DNA from: Rhea pennata
Taxonomy: Eukaryota > Chordata > Aves > Rheiformes > Rheidae
NCBI RefSeq assembly: GCF_028389875.1
Contig: NC_084675.1
Location: forward strand, 20,360,412-20,424,411
Reading direction: 5' to 3'
Length of the DNA: 64,000 bases
Shown here: piece after piece, positions 35,395 through 48,342 of the stretch
Position numbering within the stretch: the stretch's first letter is position 1
How the letters are laid out: each line of letters starts with the position of its first letter
Notes under the pieces: generated by a model
What the model saw: only the letters and a program-made list of their open reading frames with translations
Told to the model about the DNA's origin: nothing
Databases searched by the model: none
Translations under genes and position numbers: made by a program

Positions 35395-35492
35395 ATATAT
35401 GTGTGTGTGTGTGTATATGTAATTTTTATATATAATATATATTTTTACATATGTGTGTGTATATATATATATTTATATATATATATATGTAA
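35395..35492. repeat. Compound TG/TA microsatellite
   Basis: TATGTGTGTGTGTGTGTATA, then TATATAATATATAT, then a second TGTGTGTG and a long TATATATA run. Confidence 0.95.
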
Positions 35493-35837
35493 AGATGTTC
35501 TAAACATTGTTGTGCTGAGAAAGAATGACTGCACCTGCCCATTTTGGCTTCAGACATGCCACGTTTCTGTCAAGCTGAAGTCTTCAGAGGTTGTACCAAC
35601 AGCTTTCCAGATCTCTCTATCAATAGTATCTGATTCCACACAAGTCACATGAAGTGATTTCTGTTGTGATTTCATGACTTGAATGACTTTATTCAGCAGT
35701 AATGCCAGATCACTCTGTCCTTGCCCTTCTGTTTTACTTTTTCCATTTCTTTTTCCACTTGTTCCTGCCTTGTCCTTCCTTCCCTCTCTGTTGTGTAAAA
35801 GGAATTTGTATGGCTGTACTGCAAAGTGGATCAGCAA

Positions 35838-35881
35838 ACTGATCTGGCTTAAAAATCACCTGATTTTAAAGCCAGATCAGT
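35838..35881. repeat. 44-bp near-perfect palindrome
   Basis: Left arm 35838-35858 (starting ACTGATCTGGCTT) and right arm 35861-35881 (ending AAGCCAGATCAGT) are reverse complements over 21 bp with one mismatch. A 2-base CC centre separates them. Pairing does not continue beyond the arms. Confidence 0.95.
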
Positions 35882-38040
35882 CTCCTGACTTGTTCACATT
35901 GTGGCTCCTTGGGCACCAACAGGGAAGAAAAGGGTGATATTATCATGACCTGGTGTCATGAAGTGAAGTCTTCAGCCACAGATCTCCAGCCTGAGGGATG
36001 TGTTCATAATGTTGGCTGAGTTCCCTGTAATGAACAAGAAAAACTACTGCAACTATCCTGAAAGCATTTAACTCTGTTAAGGTCTGACCAAGAGGCCAAA
36101 GGACTCACAAAAAGGAAGCACAGGCATCAGATGAATCTCAGAAGGCTTGTTTGGTAGGAGAGTGCATCCCCATCTGCTTTTGTGTAGAAAGTACCTATAC
36201 AATTTTTCCACCCACCTTATTTTCTTGCTAACTTCCTGCTCTTATGGGTTGTGACTGTATTTGCAATGATGCCATGTGCACATGGTGCTGGGAATGGGGT
36301 CTAGGAGTAACTCTTCTCAGAAACAGATCACGTGAATTTCTTGTGGGTTAGCTTCGGCTTTCAGCTTGGTGAGGGAATGTCAGTTTGGACCATTGCACTG
36401 GGATACTCATTGAGTCCTTGACTGACTAAGTTAAGGATCCCGTTGGAGAGGTTTTTTTGGTACCACTAGCTAACACAGATCCCTCAAAGGAAGCAGTATC
36501 TTGGAAGGTCATTTAGAAGATCAGTCTTGTAAAACCCTTCTTTTGGGCAGTGGTTCCCTTCCGCAGTCCTTTGAGACCAGTTTCTGCATTGAATAGGTTC
36601 TTACTTTTGCCAGTAAGAATTCCTGCCTTATTCTCATGTCTGTATATAAGTGTTGCTCTTTCAATTTCCTGCACATCTATATTTGTAAGATCATATCTGC
36701 TAACATGAAATACTTCTGTTTGTTCCATACATTAGAAACTAGAAAAATGTAGATGTAATTTTGGCTGCTGTTTCCAACTTTTTTCCTCCTTTCTAGACTT
36801 TGATTTGTGCATGGCCAGTGGTGGAGAATGGCCTGCACAAGCTGTAGTATCTAGAATTAAATGGAGGTGGTCGGGGTGTGGATCCAGTAGACTTTCTCCC
36901 ATTTTGGGCTTGGTGACTGGGCCCCATGCCAAAGCACACTGATTCAGATGTGGGATTGGGTCATTTTAGAATGGTTATAGGACTCCCTTTCATCAGCTCC
37001 CTGTCCTGCTTCTACCCTGGAGATTCGCACTGGAACTCAGATTTAGACAAAAAGGTTCTATCTTAATGCATCTTGTCTACCTTATTAGTTTACTACTACT
37101 TATTAGTTTGCTATATTTTCCTAATTTATTGCTGAGATATGCAGAATAGATTTTAGCCTTTTACCTGTGAATATTTTTTTCACATAGCTTCCAGTTAGTC
37201 TTGAAAAAGGAATTTAGTCTGATCTTGGGAGAAAAATGTGGAAAGGGGAGCTGGACACACCCACTTTTCACACATGTCCTTGTTCATGCTTGCTCTGCTC
37301 TTTATAATCAGCATTTCAACATTATTAAGTTCTCTCTTGGACACACAAAATAATACCAGTATGATATTTCAATCTGCAGTCACTGAAACCTAAGGCATTT
37401 TTATGGCGTCTTAGTTGTGCCTTTTTTGTCCACTTGAAACAGGTTTTTTTTCAAATATAAGAAGCTTACTTAACGTGGGGTTTAAAGCTATTTTTAACCA
37501 GCATGAAATGTGCATGGAGAGAAAGCATTCAGAGGTAGAGGACAACACTGCATTTTTTCAAGGTCTCCTTTATGTGTGAGAGAGGTGAAAAGATTTTCCA
37601 GAAAAACCAGAGAAGATTCAAGTATCTTGCATGTCCATACAGGGCCAATTCTTTGAGGGACAAAGAGGCCCATTCGTTTGCAAAAGCCCACTGGTGTAGT
37701 CAGTTCAAATCACTGTAAGTCTGTTGCTTCAGATGACACAAATTTCAACCAGCTGAGATTCTGGGCCAGTGTTTCTCGGGTTTTACCAAGTCCTATCAAA
37801 TGCATGTGGAAATTTCTCTTTCCCAGACCATTGCTTCTGCACAGTTTGAAGTATTAAATGAAAGCCTTCCCATGGTAACCTCACCAAAGAGGTACCAAAA
37901 TTGCCATTATTCTAGCAATATATCCTAGTGCAGGATCTTTTTATAACACAGACAAGTCCATAGTACAGCTTGGAGGTTAACAGCTCACTTTATGCTTCAG
38001 TTCCCTGACGATAGTTGAAGTGTTTATGTAGGTACCTGCT
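35882..38040. other. Intergenic stretch
   Basis: No supported gene or recognised repeat; open frames are short and unlike any family I know. Confidence 0.5.
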
Positions 38041-38260
38041 TTCAGAGGTGAGCTTTGCAGAATTAAAAACGCTAAGGCAGAGATGACCGAGATAATTCAT
38101 CAGGCTTTACCGAGCAGCCGTGTTCACTATTAAAAGACAGTTTCGCTCCACCTTAAATGGAGCAGCATGTCTGTTGCCATTGCGAGCTTTTAATCACTGC
38201 AATTACAGCGCCTTTCCTATGCTGACAGCTGGTGTGCACTGGAGTCCCTTGTTAAGGCTT
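38040..38260. promoter_or_regulatory. Candidate conserved noncoding element
   Basis: A block with GAGATAATTCATCAGG, CTATTAAAAGACAG, CTTTTAATCACTGCAATTAC and AGCGCC. It is rich in TAAT cores, free of simple repeats and without a coding frame. Enhancer role is inferred. Confidence 0.35.
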
Positions 38261-38305
38261 GCATGAGAGGTGGGGTTTTTTCTTTCTTTTTTTTTTTTTT
38301 CCCTT

Positions 38306-38369
38306 AGCTGAGCAAATGGCCACAGCACTGAACACAGTCCCAGTCCAACACCGAGAAATTTGCTCAGCT
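38306..38369. repeat. 12-bp perfect inverted repeat with 40-base spacer
   Basis: AGCTGAGCAAAT at 38306-38317 and ATTTGCTCAGCT at 38358-38369 are exact reverse complements. Confidence 0.9.
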
Positions 38370-38479
38370 GGAGAGTTTGCAGATTTCACACAGCAGATGT
38401 TTAATGCGGTGCCCACTATAATGTGAACAATAACTGCCCTTCCAGAGTTTGCAGCAACACAAAGCACACTGAACCCAGG

Positions 38480-41400
38480 AGGTTATTAAAAAGCTGCTAT
38501 TCCAGGGTTAGCATTAAACTGGTGCTGGGTTAAAAGAGCTGTGCTTGTTGTAGCTGGAGGGTTAGCAACACAGCCTGTTTGGCTTTTGAGTCAAAATTGG
38601 GTAAACTCTGTGGCAGCAGAACAGAAATGCACATGAATTTATAGAAGAAAACACGTTCTGCAATCCAGATAAAGGAGCAATATTTTCTCAAGTATTAGGG
38701 GAAGTTCTAGCACTCAGACTTGCAGCTTCTCCTCAATGGCAACACTGTGCCAACATTTTAAGTGAGAATGTTGCAATGTTTTTGACTAATGGAGGTAGAT
38801 TCTTTCCTGTTCTCAGCACTATAACAAGTTCTGGCATTTTCAGAGAAAATATCACCTTCTGATTGTTTTGTGAACATAGAGTCAAAATCCAATCTCGTTT
38901 ACACCGAGAGTTTTCACTCCTAGCATAATTTGCTTCTTTAACACTTGTATCCCAGAGGTACATCCTGCTACTCTTATAAAATTTAGTACTGAGGTCTGAA
39001 CAAGGGCTGTGGCTTTCACCCTCCACAAGGACTGTCATCACTTCTGATGGGACAAAGATTAAGTAACTAGCCAAAGGCCATGGAGGGTGTTCAGCATGTA
39101 TTTTTGTCGTAGCAGCAATGCCAGTTTGTGCAGCTTTCTGGCTGACCATCCAGTGACCTGGATAGGAGAACTGTTTAGGCTGAAAATTAACTTTTTATTT
39201 TTTATTTTTTTTTAAGTTTATCCATTTCATTTCCTTGACCTGATTTCACCAAACAGCCAGGCAGACAGTTATTCTGAGGAGATTCAGATTATTGGTTCCC
39301 GCTGCCATGTTACCCAATATCTAACTATTAACCCTCTGTCACTAAACTCACAGAGGTTCCTTGGAATGTCTTAGGAAATTTTTTCTCTGGAAAACCTCTC
39401 CATAATGCGCTGAGTCGAAAACTCCCACCTGAAATAGACTGTCTAAATCAGATACAAAAAGCCTGGGTTGAGAAGAATTAAGTCAATGCCTTTGCCACCC
39501 TGGCCTGTTAGCACAAACTAGCTTAGGCACCACTTGTATGTTCACACAATCTACCTTCATTTAGAAAGGCACAGGGTTGCTACAACAACCCCAGTCATGA
39601 ACCAGAGATGACCTGTTCTAAAACCTTTGCAGGCTCACACTTTAAGGGCTTTTCTTTTCCTTTCCTTCTTTCTTATTTTCTCCATCACAGATACGATTTT
39701 GGAGCAGATGGGCCTATAACAGCTTTAATGTGGACCCTTTGCGTGCTGGCAGCCCCTTGTTTCCCAGCTTTGGTAGGAGCAAATGCAGCTGCTCCTGGAG
39801 TCGATGGGAATATCAGGGGGTTGTTTTCCAGTTACTCAGATCAGCAGGATCCTTGCAATAAAATCACCCAGTCTGGTGGTTCTTCTTAGACTTAGAATAT
39901 CTTGGTGAGGTGAGGTCCGTAATGGCTGGTCTTGTGTTGTCCTGTTTTGGAAGGCCTCAGCCAGAAAAGCTTTAGTGCTTTTGCACTGTGCCAGAATTTT
40001 AGGGCTCTGGGTGATTAGCTCTGAATCTTGCAGGAGTGGCTGAAGAGGTTACTGCTTCATCTGTTCACTCCACTCTGCTGCCAAAGGTTACCAGCCTCAG
40101 TTCCAGAAGTAACTGCATGCACACCACTAAACACAGCCTAGAAGAGTACCATGAACTTCCATGGATGGAAGTTTATTTGGTTCCTTCTTTGACTGTGATG
40201 TTTTTGGCTGTAAAGCAGCTTCTTTGGTCCCATCTTGGATATCTCTATATGATGGCATTAATGTTCCTTTAACTTTTCTATCCTTTTGTTTACTTATGTA
40301 AATAACATGTTTACATGAAGCTCTGTCCATCAGGTGAGCTTTATGATGAGCAGGAGATTCAGGGAATTCCTTTGCTTGCCCACCATGTAGGAGAATGTCT
40401 TTCATCATATTTTATTCTTCATATGCTGAGTGTGCTTCAGATCTGTCTCTCCCAAAGTAGAATGTAAAAATTTATTCTAACCAACCCACTCACTTTGGTG
40501 TCCTTGTCTCTGTAGGTAGGAGGAATTCCTACACAGCTAGTATTTTTCCTGCCTCGAAGAAAAATCCTTAGTTTGCTCTGAGTCACAGAGGTTGTTACCA
40601 GTGGCTCCATGATTGCATAATTCACCATATTGCTGCCTCCTAGCATTTACCACAATTTTTTTAGCTGGCAGAAACTGGAGGACCTCTTCTGAACTTCCCT
40701 GATTTATCCCAGTTGACCTTCTGGCTGTTTGCTGAAGCAGGTCCCTCTGAGTCCATCCATTATTTTACACAAATGGGTGTGGTGGGCAAGAATTATGAAA
40801 CAACACATTTGCACTTGCATCCTTTGGCTTAAAGGGGAACCAGCTGTATGGGTGGGGGGGATTTCCTCGATTGTAGCAGCTGAAACAGGAAATAGGGAAA
40901 ATTCAGCCAAAAAGACTTCAGTTCTCTAAAAGACATTCCTTGGTGAGCTTCCAGACGTACCTGGCTTTGATTGTCTCTTGCTTGATTTAAGGAAAAGAGA
41001 GATTTCAATTTATTTTATTTTATTTTTAAACAGAAATACTAGATTAGAGTGGCCATAAGTGAAAAGAACAATCTTGGGAATTGCTGATACTAAAAGAAAA
41101 TGATATAAGCTAATTAAGATGACCTGAAGGTTTATATTGTCATTGTTTGATCAAGCTTTAAAGAACAGAATATACAGCATTTGTTCTTACCCTTATATGA
41201 TTATGTTTTATGAATATGCTTGAAAGCATATGTATGAAATAATGATGTCACTTCAGCAGTGTCCTTATGGGTGCCATGGGATGATTTCTTTCTTTTTATT
41301 GTGATATTTGCTTTTATCTAATCTAGTCTCTCAAAAGTTATTTCTTGCAAATGAACAAGTTGCAGTGCCTGTGAAATGACTGATGCGGCATGTAGACTCT

Positions 41401-43160
41401 CCCACAGAAATAAATCATGAGTGAATACCTCCTCCCCAACTCAAGTGTGCAACACAACAAATGTTTGCAGGATATGGCTTTCTGACCATAAGTCCTGTAT
41501 TGATCCTGTTACTTCTAAATTAAGATGCACAATTGAACAATAGGTATAAAAATCAAAAATATTCCCTGGCATAAATCCAAAGAAGAGTAATTTACCCACA
41601 TTTAAATATTTAATGTTGTTGGGGTGTTTTTACATGCTAACACATGAAGATCAATGCGTTCCCAAAGAAAGCAGAGGTACTGCAGAAACAGCCCTTTGGA
41701 GCTGCTGAACATGTTGTCATTGAATTTTGACCCATGTTCTCAAAGGGATCTCTAAAGGCTTAATGTAGCTTAATGTTCAACACTCAGGTGTTGAAGAGAA
41801 GTGTGAGGAGATGGGAGGTGGTTCTAATTTTTTGATTCTTGCCAATGTCAAACCTAACTCAGATTAATTAAGCTATAAGACTTTCATATTAGAATAAAAA
41901 AATGAATGAGGGAACTATTCTACCCTGCCAGCCTCAAGGCTGAAGAGTTGGAAGGCGCAGACAAACGCTGAGGAGTAGGAAACAAAGCCTTGCCAATGTA
42001 ATAGTTGTTGATGAACTTTTGCTAGAGACTTAGCATGACTTCCTTTTCTCCTGTTTATAGCTGTGCAAGTTCCAGTTGCAGTCTCCTTCCTGAAGTCATG
42101 GTTTCTCTCCAGGACACAAGGCTGCTGTACAGTCCTGTTCTCTTTGCCCACGTGAAAAGGCACCATGAAATGACTGTTCTGCCCCTGACATGCTGTGGAT
42201 TCACAGGTATGTGTTGCCTGGGCCCTGTATTAAGTACAAAAGCCCTCCAGAATAAATAACTACAAGAGTTTCTACTGAATAACACAATTCATACAGGCAA
42301 AGGCGAGAGCACTAGCTGCCTTTTTCTGTCTGCAAGCAAAATAGCTGAGGCTGTCCATCCCTTCCCCAGAAAGTGCAAGGTGGGAATAAGCAGCTGTAGG
42401 ATCTTAATGGACAGATGTCCAATAACAAACCCATTCAATTTAGCTCTCCATCACGGGGAAAAAAAAAGGAATATAAGAACTCATTATTCCCAGCACCCCA
42501 AGCAGGAGCTTAGCAGCTAGCAGTAGCGACAGCTCAGATTATTAGCGTATTTATAATAAAGTCTTCTGAGTCTGACACGTGGAAGGATTTGTGAGTCAGC
42601 AAACATAGCAAATAGGTCTGTAAGGGACAGGCCAGCACAGAATCCAGAAATTGTCAGGAATTATGAACACTGAACATGCCTGAGTCTGCTTCTACTTCCT
42701 TTAGCAATAACTTTTGTTCTGTGAATAAGAGGTCTATTAGTTTTAATTTATTTGAAAACTAAGTGCACAGAAGGCAAAGAGAAGTGTTGCTTTGTGACAG
42801 ATTATAATAAAGCGGGTCAGTCTGACTGAGTTGGCATGAACAGAGAGACGAAATGTTTGCAGGGATGTTCTACCAAATCACCTGTCGTGCTACATGTTTT
42901 ACCCTCTTAACCCACATACACAAATATATGATGCCTTACAGATGCATATTGCAATAGATTTTGGGGAACTGATTGACTTTCTGATAGGTCTAGGTTTACA
43001 GGTAGAGATTCCAACTGAAGGTTCACGGGAGCAAGAGCCTTTAATCCTGTTCATTCTGGAGGTTTCTTGCTGGATTGAGCCTGCAAAAGGCCCCAAAGGA
43101 AAAGGCAAAAAGAGATATCTCAGTCTCAGTTGTTTGGCATTTTAAATGTGGAAGACTTCT
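38480..43160. other. Intergenic stretch
   Basis: No gene, RNA or mobile element could be supported. Open frames here (up to about 138 residues at 38733-39149 on -) lack family motifs. Confidence 0.5.
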
Positions 43161-43164
43161 GTTA

Positions 43165-43201
43165 GATTTATTTATTTTTATTTATTTATTTATTTATTTA
43201 C
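43165..43201. repeat. (TTTA)n microsatellite
   Basis: About nine TTTA units with one interruption, ending at CAG. Confidence 0.95.
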
Positions 43202-43929
43202 AGCTATTAAGCTTCAGGCAACAATGACATACATTTACTATTAGGACCAGCCAAAAAGCAGCAGCTGAAAGCTGCCATGTAAAAGAAAGATTTTAAAGAT
43301 ACAGATGCTCAACTCATACTGAAAGTTGGTTCGGATGCGATGCTTAATTCACATTAGTATCTTTAAAGGCTTTTGCTAAACATGGATCCTAATTACTTGT
43401 GCTCACTGATGGTCCCATTCTGCTTTTCTTAGCAGTACTAATCCAGGTAACCTGGACTGACTCCAACTTGGGTAATTATGTTCTTCTGACCTAAATTCTT
43501 CCTACTGTTTCAAATGGATACTATTCTTGGTCTGATATCCTAAATGAGCAAATGGTATTATATGCACTTTTAAAGGCTTTCTGTGTTTCACCTGAGTTAG
43601 CTTTGTATCTTGGGTATGTTATGCTATGTTTATGAACTTAAAAATCCTTTTATATGGGTACAGTGGGAGGAGAATTAATAAATTTAATTTACATATTCCA
43701 ATATTGCTTTCACTGTTGCGTTACCCGTTTTGCCATGTTTTTATCAAAAAATTTTTACTGAACCTTGTCCTTTAGCTAGTGCTTAGACTTTTCCTGCCCT
43801 TCTTCACATGATGTGATTTGTTAGATCTTTCCTATGGCCTGGGTTCCTGACACGTACCCAGACAGGCTTCCTTCATCAATGTATTTACAGCGGAAGTTTG
43901 GCAAGCGCAGGAAAACAGTAAGTGAGGCA

Positions 43930-44270
43930 ACAGTTCAGGGATAAGTATCTGACAAAAAGAAATGAATGTGGGAAGGGATCAGAAGGGAAATCAGTGCTGA
44001 AGTCACCGATTTGAAGAACGAGGAGAGGAAGTTAGAGGCTTGCTGGAAAGGATGTGAAAAGCTCCTGCAGCTAAGGGACATAGCAGTAGGGATGAAAAAG
44101 CTCCATGGGGGGAAAATGGGAAGGTGACATGGCAGTTGTTGAAAAGAAGGGAGGATGGAGTGATGGATGGAGTGGATGAGGTGAAAGGACAAGGACTGGG
44201 ACTGGAAAGAGGAAATAGCACAAAACCACTGCCAAGAGGAAGCTGGCAAAAATCCAGTCATCAGAAGCCC
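43930..44270. repeat. Purine-rich tract on the + strand
   Basis: About 340 bp dominated by GAAAGG, GGGAAGG and GGATGGAGTGATGGATGG words. The complementary strand therefore shows a Ser/Phe/Pro-rich open frame (43935-44276) caused by composition. No element family is recognised. Confidence 0.55.
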
Positions 44271-44279
44271 AGCCATGCT

Positions 44280-47200
44280 GACATCCGACTGTCCCTGATT
44301 TCAGAGTGACACTTAAAGTGAGCTGCAGCCATTCACAGTAGAAACTCCTTGTTTTATGTCAGGTCATGGCCACAAGGCCATTACATTTTCATTAATATAG
44401 TAAAATCCATGAATTATGTGTGTTTGGTTATGTAAATCTTGTTCTGTGCTCAGATACAAGCACTGTTGCTTTTTCAAGCAGTCAGACAAACTGGGATGCA
44501 CAAAATGGGCCAGATTATTCCCTGATGCATTAACTATGGATGAACTTGACCCAAAACCTTTAAAATGCATTTACTTCTCTCTGTGACTAGCAAAAGTATG
44601 AGTTACGAGTATGAGACAACAGAGGCGACTGATTCCTTGAAATAAGGATATTATGTACTTAAAACCCCTTGCAGTAGACACGAGAATGATTGTAGTTTAT
44701 AGTTTAGTGTCTTGAATAAAGCACTCCTGGGATTTTGGAGAGGACTCAGTTTTGTGATTGCGACGTTGCTGCGGGCGCTCTGCTGGTGTCTGAATGTTCG
44801 TTCTAGCCAGAGCAGAGCCCTGGTGATGTTTTCAGGAGGCCAGCACAATCGTAGAAGTAAGGAGGGGCTATACCATCACTTTCAGTTGACTTCCACAATG
44901 GTTTTGCTACAGATTTCAGGTCAGAAGTAAATTTAGCATGTTAATTGTGTTTTATTTCCTCTGAGCTTCAGTGAAAGAAACGTAGGAAACCCCCTTGCAA
45001 ATGAATCTGCTTTGAACTTGGTCCGTTATTTAGCATTGTCATTTTCGTTCCCTTTTGCTTTTGTTTTGGGCTAGGTTCATGCTATGGTCGTGAGAAACTT
45101 CAGAAATAAAAGACCTTTGGTGTCCCAGAACATGTGGCGTGTAGAGCCCCTTTCTTTGTGTAAGCAGAGGTTTGAAATAATACAAGCAGCTAGAGATGGG
45201 CAGTGGTTTCTGAGAAGACGAACTCCTCACTGAGAAGGGAGAGAATATCTTTAAGGGGAAATGAATGCTGAAGCAAGCAACAAAAACGTGTTACTGCCAC
45301 TGCTGAGTGTGGTACAGGAGGGAACTTTCACAGTACTGTTTTCAGAACTGCGTCATCGTTAAATGATTAACAATAATAACCAGCACAGTGACAGCATGAC
45401 ATTGTCTTTCTCCAGCATTATTTTATCTTTGAGGAGCTGAAAGCATGCCCCGTATGTGTTCACCATTGAATTTCATAGCACTACCCTGGAGTAGATATCT
45501 GTAAAAGAGAGCAGTTAAATTGGAGTCACTCAGTGTTTGTATCAATTTACTTTGACAACTTACCTCGGTTTACCTCACAGTATTGTTTTGTAAACAAATG
45601 GGATAAAAATATAATTTTTATATAGTGAGGCTTTATTTATGTTGGTATGTGTAATGGACTCAGCTGATTGTCTCACATTTACAAATCAAGAAAACCTTAA
45701 GATTTGAGACTGAAGAGTCCTCCCTCACCACTCTGCAGGTGTGCCGGCTCGTATCGGCAAAGGTTAGACATAGCTCATCATCTTGAGCCTTTTCCTTCCT
45801 TTTTTCCTTATGGATGTGGCTGTCTCTATCACTCTCCTTTTCCTGGTTTGAGTTTGTTTGCATCCTCTCCCTCTGTCTTTGCCACTTGGAAATCGTGTGA
45901 AATATCATGCTCGGGTCAGGAAAAAGAATGGATGTGCTGAGCATCTGATATAGCTGGCAGATCAAAACTACTCAGAGCAAGATCGAGGCACTACTGAAGC
46001 CAAGAGGAGTCCTTTCAGAAGCCACACCACCTGCTCTCTCAAAGCTTGTCATGTGCTGGACCAGGCCGTCAACACTATTGATAAGCTGCTGATTGATCTA
46101 GCAAAAAACTACTCTGCTTTTGTGTTTTGTCTGGAAGAAATCATTGTTCAGAGGAACAAATTTTACACCTCTTCCTTGTATCCGTGCTTAAGGCACAGTG
46201 AGTATAACAGAAAGCAGAGACAGCTCTGGCACAGGCAAAAAGCATTTCCTGGCCTGTCTACGAAGGTCGGAGGAGCTTCTCTTCCAGTGAAAGGAATGTT
46301 TCCCTCACTCATTTTTTTTCCCACTGATGAAAAGCCAGTTAGGGAAAATGGTTTATCTGGGCTACCTGGGTCCAGGAGCTGACATCCTAAATTAATCGTT
46401 TGATCCTGTTTCTTCCACATCTTCTGGTCTTTTGTGTGATTATGCAAAAGCTCAACGTATGTTGGAATTCGTATAGAAGATGCACATGTGTCTCCTGGGC
46501 AATGCAAAAGCAGTGATTATGTAGATTTAGCAAATGCCCTGTTATGCAGTTACCATAGAGACAGTGCATTAAAAGAAGTCTTCCTCATTCCTTATCACTG
46601 TTCTAGAATTAAGAGCAACACCTTTTCCATTCTTGTGGGTTTCTTTCTGTTTTTGTTGCATGTGGGAAAGGTGCTGAATGCTGGTCTAATCCCTGTTGCA
46701 AAGGTCTATGCACAAACTGTTTCATGCATGCTCTTCTGACCTACTGAAAACCAAGAATGCAGGCTCCATCCCACCATCCCTGGGGTTGAGCACAGTTCAG
46801 ATCTCACAGCTCTCCACTTTGTTCCTTAAATTGTACTCTCACAATTTCCTGTTTAGAAGCAAAAAGGGACTAAAGAGATGTTAGTGTTTCCTGCTGTAGA
46901 CTCAATACAGTCTGTTGCTTCTAAAGCAGCAGCTGACTGTCGGGTATTTTTCTGAAAGGTACTTAAGTTATTTTTTCACGTTCTTATCAGATCAGATGGC
47001 TCATTTGTAAGAACAGATTCAAAACCTGATTTCAAGTGGCCATAAAAAATCAGATCGGAGATGTTTTGTGGCATTTAGAAGTATTAGTTGCCAAGGTCTA
47101 TTCTTGTGCCAGACTAGCGCAGAGCAATCTGGAGATAGCTAACACCCTGGAAAAAACTCTCTGTAAGCTTTATGAAAAAGGTACGAGATATCTGAGTCAC

Positions 47201-48310
47201 ACTGCTGTACTTTGGCTATGTTCTCTGACGTTCCACTATCTCCCTCAAATTATCAACGTGTGTTCAGAAAGGGTCCTGATGGTTGTTAGGTGCTGCGGAT
47301 GAATGTGTGTTGCTGTGGTGAGTTCAGAGGGGTGGCAGTCCTGTCTGGATCTCTGTTGCATGTGATTTGGGGGATGTAGCTTGCACTCACAGAGATGCAC
47401 AGACTAGCTGCACCCTCACTGCGCGGCACCAAAGAGCTTTGCAGCTCAGGCCCTTTGATTACTAATTTCTTCTTTCTATTTGGGGAAATTAAAGTGTCGC
47501 AGTGACCAATGTTAATGGATTTGATGAAAGGTCAGCAGGACATGTCATATATGAGCAAAGAATGTTTGTAGGCCATGATTCTCAAGTCGTGAAATCAAAG
47601 CCATTTACTTATATATGCAAAGCCAAAAACTGGTGATTCAGGAGCATACTGGGCTGAGAGAAGTGTAAAGCTGAAAGCTGGGGAAATAAAGGCATCAGGT
47701 CTCTGCATGGAGACTGTCTGTGTTGGTAAATCAGCACCCTAGATGCCGTGTAATCCTGCATTAGACTCGTTGCTCAGCAGCCCTTCACTCCAACAATAAC
47801 TGTCCTTCCGAACCCGTATCGTACACACATCCAGATAGGCATACTCCGTTCTCAGTTCTCCTTGCCATTAGTGTAAATTGTTAATAGATGATGGTATACG
47901 GGGTCTTTAGGTCACTAGTTAGATCCCATTTGTCTTTGAGCAATGCAATTAGATACCTCAGCCAGTAATTCAGAGAAGACAGTTCTTGTTGTTGCAGCAC
48001 TTAGACCCAGGGTATTCTTTTACTTTTCAAAAAACTTACACCAAATCAGACTGATAAGAGGGAGAGTCATGCAAGTGAGAAGCATTTCAGTATGTTGTAG
48101 GAAATCACCCTTTCTGTTTCCAAGAAAAATAAAGCTTTGCCTTTGGATCCCAGGGGATAGCTTCAGCTAGGAATGAACTAAGATCACTAATTAGACGCTG
48201 CCTCTTTTGGCTGTCATCTGGATGATCTGTGCCATTTGTGCAGAGTGATAAACAGCAGCACATAATTCAGGCTTAAAAGGATCCAGCATCCTGCAGTGTT
48301 GTTGGGGCAA
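44280..48310. other. Intergenic stretch
   Basis: No supported gene or repeat. Open frames such as 46053-46382 (+) have no recognisable domain. Confidence 0.5.
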
Positions 48311-48311
48311 G

Positions 48312-48342
48312 GAGCAATGCTTGGGGGGGGGGGGCATTGCTC
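48312..48342. repeat. G12 run enclosed by a 9-bp inverted repeat
   Basis: GAGCAATGC and GCATTGCTC flank a G-run at 48323-48334; the last G belongs to the right arm. Confidence 0.9.

Noticed and set aside
43935..44276. 113-residue Ser/Phe-rich - strand frame
   Set aside because: It is explained by the purine-rich tract on the + strand.
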